This document shows, piece by piece, positions 31,034 through 41,435 of a stretch of 64,000 nucleotides of DNA. The stretch is taken from contig NC_021658.1 of NCBI RefSeq assembly GCF_000418325.1, forward strand, positions 4,106,001 to 4,170,000, given 5' to 3'. Under the pieces are notes generated by a model, which was not told the DNA's origin, searched no databases, and was given only the letters and a program-made list of their open reading frames with translations. The translations under genes and the position numbers were made by a program. This DNA is from Sorangium cellulosum So0157-2. GTDB taxonomy: Bacteria; Myxococcota_A; Polyangia; Polyangiales; Polyangiaceae. Numbering within the stretch: the stretch's first letter is position 1; the number at the start of each line of letters is the position of its first letter.

Positions 31034-32419
31034 TCAGGACTGCGACGCGCCGCGCTTCGCTGCCGGATCGGCCGCCGTGCTCGAGAGGCGGAGCGACACG
31101 GCGCGGGCGTGCGCCTGCAGGCCCTCCGCCAGCGCCAGCTTCTCGATGATCGGGCCCTGCGCCCGCAGCGCCGCGCCGGAGTACCGGATGAGGCTCGCGC
31201 GCGTCACGAAGTCGTAGACGCCGAGCGGCGCCCCGAAGCGGGCCGAGCCCCCGGTCGGGAGCACGTGCGACGGCCCCGCGAGGTAGTCGCCCGCGGCCAC
31301 CGGGGTGAGGCTGCCGAGGAGCGCGGCGCCGAGCGTGCCGATCTCCGAGAACAGCCCCTCGGCGTCGGCGACGTGGAACCCGACGTGCTCGACCGCGAGC
31401 TGATCGGCGACCTCGGCGAGGCGAGCGCGCGAGCCGACGACGAGCGCGGCGGCGTGCGTCGAGAGCGACGCCTGCACGATGGCGCGCCGCGTGAGCTCGG
31501 GGAGCGCGGCGTCGAGCTCGCGCGCGACCGCCTCCGCCAGCTTGGCCGAGGTCGTCGCGAGGAGCGCGTAGGACGCCTCGTCGTGCTCGGCCTGCGAGAG
31601 CAGATCGGCCGCGACGAGCCGCGGATCCGCGGCGTCGTCGGCGAGCACCAGGATCTCGCTCGGCCCGGTGATGCCGTCGATCGACACGTCGCCGAAGACG
31701 AGCTTCTTCGCGCAGGCGACGTAGGCGTTGCCGGGCCCCACGATCTTGTCGACCGGCGCGAGCTCCGGGAGCCCGTAGGCCAGGGCCGCGATCGCCTGCG
31801 CTCCACCCGAGTCGAGCAGGGTCGTCACGCCGGAGAGGTGCGCCGCGGCGAGCGTGACGTCGTCGGCCGACGGGCTCGCGAGGACGATGTCGCGCACGCC
31901 GGCGACGCGGGCGGGAATGGCGGACATCAGCACGCTCGACGGGTAGCGGGCCTTGCCGCCCGGCGCGTAGACGCCGACCCGGCGCAGGGGGCGCACGCGC
32001 ATGCCGAGGAGGACGCCCTCGTCCTCGTAGCTGAAGCCGGCCTGCAGCGGGGGGCCGCTCGCCGCCGCCTCGGCGGGCCCGAGGTCGCCCGCGTCGCGCT
32101 GCCGCTCGTGGTAGCGCGCGATCCTCGCGGCCGCGGTCTCGAGCGAGGCGCGGACCTCCTGCGGGAGCCGCGCGAGCGCCTCGGCCCCGCCGAAGCCGCC
32201 CTCCGCCTCGGGGCCCGCGTGGCGGACGAGCGCCTTCGACGTCCTCCGCTCGAACTTCTCGATGTAGCCGAGGACGGCGGACGTACCCCCGCGGCGCACG
32301 TTGTCGATGATCTCGGTCACCGCCGGCGTGACGTTCGCGAGATCGCCCGTGCCGCGGGTGCGCAGGGCAGACAGGGTGGACTCGAACTCAGGCGAACCTT
32401 CGATGTAGATGGGCAGCAT
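31034..32419 (-). CDS. hisD: Histidinol dehydrogenase
   Basis: 461 aa from ATG 32419. It matches HisD along its length: RRVGVYAPGGKARYPSSVLM, DSGGAQAIAALAYG, VGPGNAYVACAKK, ITGPSEILVLADD, QAEHDEAS (zinc ligand region) and GPSHVLPTGGSARF. It oxidises L-histidinol to L-histidine with 2 NAD and zinc, the last step of histidine synthesis. The sequence around the start is duplicated in tandem, and a second in-frame ATG at 32602 would add 61 residues that repeat the N-terminus. Which start is used cannot be decided from sequence. No other his gene is in the window. Confidence 0.95.
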   Translation of the reverse strand: MLPIYIEGSPEFESTLSALRTRGTGDLANVTPAVTEIIDNVRRGGTSAVLGYIEKFERRTSKALVRHAGPEAEGGFGGAEALARLPQEVRASLETAAARIARYHERQRDAGDLGPAEAAASGPPLQAGFSYEDEGVLLGMRVRPLRRVGVYAPGGKARYPSSVLMSAIPARVAGVRDIVLASPSADDVTLAAAHLSGVTTLLDSGGAQAIAALAYGLPELAPVDKIVGPGNAYVACAKKLVFGDVSIDGITGPSEILVLADDAADPRLVAADLLSQAEHDEASYALLATTSAKLAEAVARELDAALPELTRRAIVQASLSTHAAALVVGSRARLAEVADQLAVEHVGFHVADAEGLFSEIGTLGAALLGSLTPVAAGDYLAGPSHVLPTGGSARFGAPLGVYDFVTRASLIRYSGAALRAQGPIIEKLALAEGLQAHARAVSLRLSSTAADPAAKRGASQS

Positions 32420-32473
32420 GGCTTGATGGTGGACCGCCGCGGCGGGATCTCCGCGCGGACGGCGACACCCCGT
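32299..32473. repeat. Copy 1 of a perfect 175-bp tandem duplication
   Basis: Covers the first ~40 codons of hisD, its ATG and 54 bp of leader. The same 175 bp recur, without a mismatch, at 32482-32656. The copies are separated by 8 bp (32474-32481). Confidence 0.95.
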
Positions 32474-32481
32474 ACCACACC

Positions 32482-32656
32482 CGTTGTCGATGATCTCGGT
32501 CACCGCCGGCGTGACGTTCGCGAGATCGCCCGTGCCGCGGGTGCGCAGGGCAGACAGGGTGGACTCGAACTCAGGCGAACCTTCGATGTAGATGGGCAGC
32601 ATGGCTTGATGGTGGACCGCCGCGGCGGGATCTCCGCGCGGACGGCGACACCCCGT
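32482..32656. repeat. Copy 2 of the perfect 175-bp tandem duplication
   Basis: Identical to 32299-32473 with an offset of 183 bp (61 codons), so both ATGs are in one open frame. On the upstream side it abuts a run of 13 C at 32657-32669, which is a junction worth checking as a possible assembly boundary. Confidence 0.95.
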
Positions 32657-32669
32657 CCCCCCCCCCCCC
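32657..32669. repeat. Homopolymeric run of 13 C (13 G on the hisD strand)
   Basis: It lies upstream of hisD, directly next to the duplication. Runs of this length are prone to slippage and to sequencing error. Confidence 0.9.
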
Positions 32670-32800
32670 GGCCGCCGGTACGTCGGCCGCGCACGGCGGG
32701 CCGTGCCTGCGCGGCCGCGCGCCGCGTCCGCGGCGCGGCGCGCCGGGCGCGCGTCGCCCCGCGAGTTTGCCGGCCCGAGCGGATCGAGTAGGGTCGCCCC

Positions 32801-33805
32801 ATGCGGTCCGGCTCGTTCGGCCTCGCCCCCGCCGCGCTCTCGATCGCGCTGCTCGCGCTCGCGCCTCTGGTCCTCGTCGGGTGCCCGGAGAACTCCTGCT
32901 TCCTCAAGATCTGCCAGGGCAGCAGCTGCCGCTGCTCGATCTCGTCGTGCAGCGACGGGGCCGGCTTCGACACCAAGCAGAACCGCTGCCGCTGCCTCAA
33001 GGGCTACCTCTCGATCGCGGGCCAGTGCCTCACGCCGCAAGCGGCGAACGCCTTCTGCGGCGTGGGGCGCCACTACGAGGCCGGCGGGTGCGCCCCCGAC
33101 CGCTGCCGGCCGGGCGACGAGATCGACCAGAGCACGGGCCTCTGCGTGTCGCGCGAGCAGGTGGCGACCAACGCCGGGGTCGCCATCGGCGCCGGGCAGA
33201 AGCTCGGATGCCCGCCCGGCCAGCAGCTCATCGTCGACGGCCCGACCGCCGCGTGCGTCCCGCTCTCGCAGACCTGCGCGCGCGACGAGGTCTGGACCGG
33301 CCAGGCCTGCGCCAAGGTGGGGCAGTGCCCGACGGGCGCGATCTGGGATCCCGCGCTCGCCCAGTGCGTCCAGTACGCGCAGGGCTCGGGCGACAGCGGG
33401 CTCACGGTCAACGTCGGGCAGTGGGCGGCGGCGAACTACGGCCCGAACGGCGGTATGGGCACGAGCGGCTTCTGCGGATCGTTCGCGAAGAAGCCGCACA
33501 GCTTCGGGATCGTCGAGGGGGCCTCGGCCTACGTTCGCATCACGGTGATGATGTCCTTCCCGGACAGCGAGATCGCCCGCGGCGTCGTGCAGGCCGTGAC
33601 GGTGTTCGACGCGAGCGGGAACCCGGTTCCGCCGCGCGGCGCCGCGGAGGTCGACGCGGCGGCGCGCAACGTCTTCAACACGCTCGTCCTCGGGGGCGGG
33701 CGGTCGAGCGCGCCGACGTCGTCCACCACCGTCCGGTGCGCGGTCATCCACGCCGGGATCCACGCGGGGAAGCCGCAGCCAGTACCGGCGGTCGGCGGGC
33801 TCTGA
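32801..33805 (+). CDS. Cys-rich secreted lipoprotein
   Basis: 334 aa from ATG 32801. The lipoprotein signal ends LVLVGCPEN. About 24 cysteines lie in the first ~190 residues, in EGF-like or tetra-disulphide spacing (CFLKICQGSSCRCSISSC, NRCRCLKGYLSIAGQC). The last ~140 residues are Cys-poor and beta-rich (SGLTVNVGQWAAANYGPNGG, YVRITVMMSF). Probably an outer-membrane-anchored surface protein; no enzymatic motif. It converges on the kinase gene with only 7 bp between stops. Confidence 0.85.
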   Translation: MRSGSFGLAPAALSIALLALAPLVLVGCPENSCFLKICQGSSCRCSISSCSDGAGFDTKQNRCRCLKGYLSIAGQCLTPQAANAFCGVGRHYEAGGCAPDRCRPGDEIDQSTGLCVSREQVATNAGVAIGAGQKLGCPPGQQLIVDGPTAACVPLSQTCARDEVWTGQACAKVGQCPTGAIWDPALAQCVQYAQGSGDSGLTVNVGQWAAANYGPNGGMGTSGFCGSFAKKPHSFGIVEGASAYVRITVMMSFPDSEIARGVVQAVTVFDASGNPVPPRGAAEVDAAARNVFNTLVLGGGRSSAPTSSTTVRCAVIHAGIHAGKPQPVPAVGGL

Positions 33806-33812
33806 GCGGGGC

Positions 33813-35741
33813 TCACATCCTCGACAGCGTGCTCACGACGAGCGTGGCGGGGAGGGCGCTGAGGCCGCGGCAGCTCACGACCTTGTTGCGCTCGATCACG
33901 AAGTTGCTCGTGGTCGGCTCGATCTTCGCGAACTCGACGCTCAGGCGCGCGCCGTCGAAGCTCGCGCGCAGGGGGCGGCCCTCCGCGTCGCTGCGGACGT
34001 CCTGGCAGGTGCCGCGCGAGCGGGCCGGGTCGAACTGGCGCGACTCGGGCGCGATGAAGCGGAGCCGGTCCTCCACGGCGAACACGCCGCTCTCGCCGGG
34101 GATCTCGCGCAGCGAGAAGCGGGCCTCGCCCTCCTCGTAGTCCTGCGGGGCGAACTGCTCCGGGCGGCGGACCCGGAACTCGAGCGCCTCGCCGGCCAGC
34201 ACCGCCTCGAGCTCGCGCCCGTTGCCGACCCACAGGCCCGTCAGGCCGGCGAGCGGCGACGTGTGCGTCGGCTCCACGCTCGCGTCCGGGGCTGCGGCGC
34301 TGCTCGCGCTGGCCGCCGGGCGCGATTGCGCCGCGGCGCCCCTCCGGCGGACGTCGCGCGGCCTGTCGAGCACGCCCAGCGCGAGCAGCGCGGCAGCCCC
34401 GCCGAACATCACGAGCGCCCCGGCGCCGATCGCGAGCCACGAGCCGCGCGCGCTCGCCGGGCGGCGCGGCGCTGGCGAGCCGGCCGGCGCCGCGCCGCCC
34501 GGCGAGCGCGCCGCGTCGCGGACCTCATCGACCGTCGTGGCGGCGGGCGGCGGCGGGCGGCTCGACGCGCCGAGCGGCGCCGAGGTCGCGGGCGCCGGAG
34601 GGCGGGCGATCGCGTCCAGCGCCGCGAGCATCTCCTCGCAGCTGGCGAAGCGATCCGCCCTGTCCTTCGCGCACGCCTTCTGGAGGAACGCGTCGAGCTC
34701 CGGAGGGACGTCGTGGCGCACGGCGCTGACCCTGGGGAGCGGCGCCTCCGCGTGCTGCCGCATGATCTCGATGTCGCTCTCGGCGTCGAACGGCACCCGC
34801 CCGACCAGCATCTCGTAGAGCACGACGCCGAGCGCGTAGATGTCCACCCGCTTGTCGAGATCGCGGCGCCCGAGGACCTGCTCCGGCGACATGTAATAGA
34901 GCGAGCCGATGATCCCCTTGGTCATCCCGCGCCCCGCGAGCGCGTCCGCCTCGGCCTTCGCGATGCCGAAGTCGGTCACCTTCGCGACGCCGTCCTTGCC
35001 GCGGAGGAGCACGTTGGCCGGCTTGAGATCGCGGTGGATCACCCCCTCGCGGTGCGCGGCGGCGATGCCGGCGGCGATCTGCCGGAAGATCGCGAGCGCC
35101 TCGGGCAGCGGCATCGGCCGGCGCTCGTCGGCGTACCTGGCGAGCGCCTGCTCGAGGCTCTCGCCGTCGATGTACTGCATGACGAGCCAGAGATCGTCCC
35201 GCTCCGCGACCACCGCCTTCAGGTGGACGACGTTCGGATGATCGATCTGCGCGAGCGCGCGGCCCTCGGCGAGCGTCCGCGCGCGCACGTCGGGCCGATG
35301 CCCGAGCTCCTGCCGCACCGCCTTCAGGACGACGTGCAGGCCGGTGTGGACGTCCCGGGCGAGGTAGACGACCCCCATGCCGCCCTCGCCGAGCACCCGC
35401 TCGACCACGTACTTCTGATCGACGAGCGTCCCCGCCGGCAGGTGACCCCCCGGCGAGCGCCGCGGGAGCGAGCCCGCCAGCGGCGCCGGGATGACGTGCG
35501 GCGCCGCCGCGGGCCCGTGCGCGCCGCCGGCCACGAAGGCCGGCGCGCTGACCCGGTGCGACGGATCCTCGGGCAGCAGCGCCTCGAGCAGCGGCTTCCC
35601 GGGGACGGTCGCCCGCGGGCCGGGCGGAGGGGCCGAAGAAGGGGCGGCGACGGCGTCCTTCGCGGCGATCGGCGCGCCGCACGCCACACAGAACCGCGCA
35701 GAGCCCGGGGCCTCTGCGTTGCAAACCGGGCACCTGGCCAT
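33813..35741 (-). CDS. Zinc-ribbon Ser/Thr protein kinase, membrane-anchored
   Basis: 642 aa from ATG 35741. The N-terminal zinc ribbon has C4-x2-C7 and C18-x2-C21. A Pro/Ala linker follows, then a Hanks-type kinase at about 110-380: glycine loop LGEGGMGVVY, Lys140, HRDLKPAN at 236-243, DFG at 257-259 and the APE-equivalent MSPEQ. One membrane helix lies at about 434-457. The extracytoplasmic C-terminal domain (about 490-642) has an immunoglobulin-like pattern (LWVGNGRELEAVLAGEALEFRV). All catalytic residues are present. The gene sits 54 nt after the SUKH gene on the same strand, so they may be co-transcribed. Confidence 0.93.
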   Translation of the reverse strand: MARCPVCNAEAPGSARFCVACGAPIAAKDAVAAPSSAPPPGPRATVPGKPLLEALLPEDPSHRVSAPAFVAGGAHGPAAAPHVIPAPLAGSLPRRSPGGHLPAGTLVDQKYVVERVLGEGGMGVVYLARDVHTGLHVVLKAVRQELGHRPDVRARTLAEGRALAQIDHPNVVHLKAVVAERDDLWLVMQYIDGESLEQALARYADERRPMPLPEALAIFRQIAAGIAAAHREGVIHRDLKPANVLLRGKDGVAKVTDFGIAKAEADALAGRGMTKGIIGSLYYMSPEQVLGRRDLDKRVDIYALGVVLYEMLVGRVPFDAESDIEIMRQHAEAPLPRVSAVRHDVPPELDAFLQKACAKDRADRFASCEEMLAALDAIARPPAPATSAPLGASSRPPPPAATTVDEVRDAARSPGGAAPAGSPAPRRPASARGSWLAIGAGALVMFGGAAALLALGVLDRPRDVRRRGAAAQSRPAASASSAAAPDASVEPTHTSPLAGLTGLWVGNGRELEAVLAGEALEFRVRRPEQFAPQDYEEGEARFSLREIPGESGVFAVEDRLRFIAPESRQFDPARSRGTCQDVRSDAEGRPLRASFDGARLSVEFAKIEPTTSNFVIERNKVVSCRGLSALPATLVVSTLSRM

Positions 35742-35795
35742 GGCACGGTCAGCTCGACCCACGGCGGCCGCGAGCGGCGCGCCGCGGGCGCTGCG

Positions 35796-36380
35796 TCACG
35801 TCCAGTGGCCCGCGCGGAGGGCCGCGGAGTCGATCGTCTTGATCTTCGGCGCCAGCGCCTCGCGGAAGATGGCCTCGTCGTCGTCGTCGAGGCCGCTCTC
35901 GCCGAAGCCGGACGCGACCTCCATCGAGGTCGCGAGGATGCGAAGGAACTGCTGGAAGCTCGACGCGCAGAGCTCCGGCTTGAGCGAGTCGGTCCCCGTC
36001 ATGCAGGTGAACACGGGACAGTCTCCCTCGGCGTCGAGCTTCGAGATGTCGAGGAAGTACGGGTCTCCCAGGAGGGCGCTGCGCGCGATGAGGATCCAGC
36101 TCTTGCGCCAGCCTGGGAGGGAGCTGTCGCCGCCGTTCGCTTGCTGCTCGGCCGCGAGCTTCTCGGAGGGGATGAGGCGTACGCGCTCGACCGGCGTCAC
36201 CGTCTCGACGTCGAGCGGGTCGGCCTCCTGCAGGAAAGCGCGGTACCTGGCGGGCACCCGCAGCGTCCTGCGCAGCTCTTCCACCACCGCTGGAGCCGCC
36301 TTTCCGAACCTCGCGGGGATGCCTCTTCGGGCAAAGGCATCCTTGAGCGCCGTAACCGACTCGGCAAGGTCGCTATCCAC
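35796..36380 (-). CDS. SUKH (SMI1/KNR4-like) family protein
   Basis: 194 aa. GTG 36380 follows AAGGAAGGG on the coding strand; longer readings upstream lack similarity. SUKH features: VVEELRRTLRVPARYRAFLQEADP (helical opening with the family's L-P-x-x-Y-x-x-F pattern), SWILIARSALLGDPYFLDIS (the strand with G-D-x-x-x-x-D) and an acidic C-terminus. Bacterial SUKH proteins are often immunity proteins to polymorphic toxins or intracellular regulators. No toxin gene is adjacent. Lying directly upstream of a Ser/Thr kinase, it may instead be a regulatory partner. The assignment is by pattern. Confidence 0.8.
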   Translation of the reverse strand: MDSDLAESVTALKDAFARRGIPARFGKAAPAVVEELRRTLRVPARYRAFLQEADPLDVETVTPVERVRLIPSEKLAAEQQANGGDSSLPGWRKSWILIARSALLGDPYFLDISKLDAEGDCPVFTCMTGTDSLKPELCASSFQQFLRILATSMEVASGFGESGLDDDDEAIFREALAPKIKTIDSAALRAGHWT

Positions 36381-36526
36381 CGAACATCCCTTCCTTTGCA
36401 AGTCCACCGGACAGCCCGCTGGGCGGGCGCCCTCATCGCTTCGAAACCGCTTCGCTCCCGGGGAGAGCACCGGCGCGCACCCGGAGGAATACCCCGCGTC
36501 GGGCCAGGTAGTGTAACAGAAAAACG

Positions 36527-37342
36527 ATGGTCGACGTTGCGTACGCTGAGAGCCGATTCCGGCCCCCCGAAATTGCGCACCGCTACGGTCCGGGCGTGCA
36601 CCTCCTCGACGACCCGCTCGCGTGGACTCTGCTGGCCCGCGCCTGCTCCCCGGAGACCGGTCAGCCCGACGTGGGGCGCCTCGTCGGCTTCCTCTACCAG
36701 ACCCTGGCGCGCGCCGTCCTCGCCGCCGAGCTGGAGCGCACCCGCGTCGACGTCCCGACCCGGATGATCTCGTCCCACCCGGAGGCCGTCTATCGCGGCA
36801 CCGCGCTGTCCCGCGCGACAAAGGTCGTCACCGTGGGCATCGCCCGCGCCGGGACGATGCCCTCCCAGGTCGTCTACGAGCTCATGAACGAGGTCCTCGA
36901 CCCGGCGCTGGTGCGGCAGGATCACCTGTTCATGAGCCGGCAGACGAACGAGCACGGCGAGGTGATCGGCGCCACCTGGCACGACGCCAAGATCGGGCGC
37001 GACGTCGGGGGGCGCCACGTGCTCTTCCCCGATCCGATGGGCGCCACCGGCTCGTCGATGGTCAGCGCCATGACGTACTACAAGACCGCCCTCGAGGGGC
37101 GGCCGGCCAAGTGCATCGCGATGCACCTCATCGTGACGCCCGAGTACATCCGCCGCGTCACCGAGGCCCACCCGGACGCGATCATCTACGCGCTCCGGCT
37201 CGATCGCGGGCTCTCGCCGGCGCGCGTCCTCAAGACCGAGCCGGGCACGCACTGGGACGAGGAGCGCGGCCTGAACGCGATCCAGTACATCGTGCCGGGC
37301 GCCGGCGGCGTCGGTGAGATCCTCAACAACGCCTGGGTGTGA
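36527..37342 (+). CDS. Uracil phosphoribosyltransferase-like enzyme
   Basis: 271 aa from ATG 36527. It carries the PRPP-binding loop FPDPMGATGSSM (cf. family DPMLATGGS), VGIARAGTMPSQVV and a C-terminal YIVPGAGGVGEIL. In standard UPRTases the last segment reads close to YIVPGLGDAGDR and binds uracil. Here the Asp-Ala-Gly-Asp is replaced, so base specificity may differ. It is longer than the usual ~208-215 aa because of an N-terminal helical extension (~60 residues). Likely cytosolic pyrimidine salvage. Divergent from the SUKH gene, and its stop is 8 bp from the end of the convergent HAD gene. Confidence 0.8.
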   Translation: MVDVAYAESRFRPPEIAHRYGPGVHLLDDPLAWTLLARACSPETGQPDVGRLVGFLYQTLARAVLAAELERTRVDVPTRMISSHPEAVYRGTALSRATKVVTVGIARAGTMPSQVVYELMNEVLDPALVRQDHLFMSRQTNEHGEVIGATWHDAKIGRDVGGRHVLFPDPMGATGSSMVSAMTYYKTALEGRPAKCIAMHLIVTPEYIRRVTEAHPDAIIYALRLDRGLSPARVLKTEPGTHWDEERGLNAIQYIVPGAGGVGEILNNAWV

Positions 37343-37350
37343 GCGAGCGG

Positions 37351-38433
37351 TCAGCGGCCGCGCTTCGAGCGGCGGTTGTGGCCGGCGGCGAGCGCGCGGT
37401 AGTCGATGGCCGCGTGCGGCCGGCTCACCGCGGGGCGCAGGTCGCTGCAGAGCCGCGTGAGCTCCGCGATCATCGCGCCGAGGTCGCTCGCGCCCGCGGC
37501 CCTGCGCTGGGCGAGCTCGCCGTAGGCGGCCTCGAGCGACGCGATGCCCTTGCCCGAGACGTGCCCGCGGCGGGACAGGTCGACGTAGCTCCGCGCGAGC
37601 GCGACGCTGTCGAAGTTGTGCGCGACGACCAGGTCCTGCGCGACGCGGAGCACGGCGTGCGCGGCGATCCGGCCGTCCTCGTGGAGCACGAAGGCCGCCT
37701 GCAGGTAGTTGTAGAAGGGGACGACCCGGTCGCCGAAGATCCGGAAATCCGAGGGAGATGACTGCCGATCGAGGTGGATCAGGATGCGCTCGACGACGGG
37801 GCCCTTCTCGACGTAGCTCGCGAACCGGAGCGCGTCGAGGATGGTGTCGTCGTAGGCGTGGCCGAGCCGCATCACCTCGCCGAGCTCCAGCGGGGTGACC
37901 CGCCCCTCGCAGACGTCGGCGTACAGCGAGTAGACGAACGCGTCGGCCTCGGCGTCGTCGCCGAGGAGCACCTCGCGGATCAGCGCGCCGCTCGCGTCGC
38001 GCTGGCTCGGGAGCTCGCAGCGCCGCTGGAGCAGCGCGGGCAGCTTGTAGCCGAGCTGGCCGCGCAGCGCGCGGAAGCGCAGCCGGAGGATGTTCTGCAG
38101 GTTGGGCTTCAGCGTGAGCGACGCCCACCGCGCGCCGTCGAGCCGCAGCTTCTGCTCGATGCGGGAGCGGAGCTGCTCCGGGCTGCCCGAGAGGATGTGC
38201 GTCTCGACGCCCGCGCGGCCGAGCTCGCGCAGGAGCGACCCGGCGCCCGGCACGGTGCGCTTCTGGTCGGGCCGCTCGATCGCGGTCCGCACGAGATCGC
38301 GCAGCGTGTCGAAGTCCGTCCTGAGGTAGGTCTTGTCGAGGTCCCACCGCGCGACGAACGGCGCGCGCACCGCAGGCGCCGCTGCGTTCGCCGGAGTTCG
38401 GGGCCCTTGCGCTCGCTCCTCGCCGCTCACCAT
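37351..38433 (-). CDS. HAD-family phosphatase, App1-like
   Basis: 360 aa from ATG 38433. HAD motif I is D31-L-D33-K-T-Y; motif II is the Ser of HILSGSP (about 80-86); motif III/IV is EVLLGDDAEADAFVYSLYADV. This pattern is typical of the phosphatidate-phosphatase App1-like (DUF2183) HAD branch. After the catalytic part come about 100 helical residues and a basic tail (HNRRSKRGR). The substrate could be a phospholipid or a phosphorylated small molecule. It starts 7 nt after the stop of the large kinase, so they form an operon. The substrate call is low confidence. Confidence 0.8.
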   Translation of the reverse strand: MVSGEERAQGPRTPANAAAPAVRAPFVARWDLDKTYLRTDFDTLRDLVRTAIERPDQKRTVPGAGSLLRELGRAGVETHILSGSPEQLRSRIEQKLRLDGARWASLTLKPNLQNILRLRFRALRGQLGYKLPALLQRRCELPSQRDASGALIREVLLGDDAEADAFVYSLYADVCEGRVTPLELGEVMRLGHAYDDTILDALRFASYVEKGPVVERILIHLDRQSSPSDFRIFGDRVVPFYNYLQAAFVLHEDGRIAAHAVLRVAQDLVVAHNFDSVALARSYVDLSRRGHVSGKGIASLEAAYGELAQRRAAGASDLGAMIAELTRLCSDLRPAVSRPHAAIDYRALAAGHNRRSKRGR

Positions 38434-38440
38434 CTCTCGC

Positions 38441-41293
<2,853 letters not shown>

Positions 41294-41435
41294 GCGCGGG
41301 ACCTTACCACGTTCGGGATAGCGATTGGAGTCGAGGTCTCCCTCGGCCCCCGGGGCCTCGGCCGGAGGGGGGCGGGGGGGGCTCGTCCTGCCGTCTGTTA
41401 GGTCCTGGATCCCACTTGGGGTAACCTCGGGCGCG

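Noticed and set aside
35796..36380. Toxin-immunity module around the SUKH protein
   Set aside because: No toxin with a polymorphic-toxin layout is adjacent. Neighbours are a kinase and a phosphoribosyltransferase.
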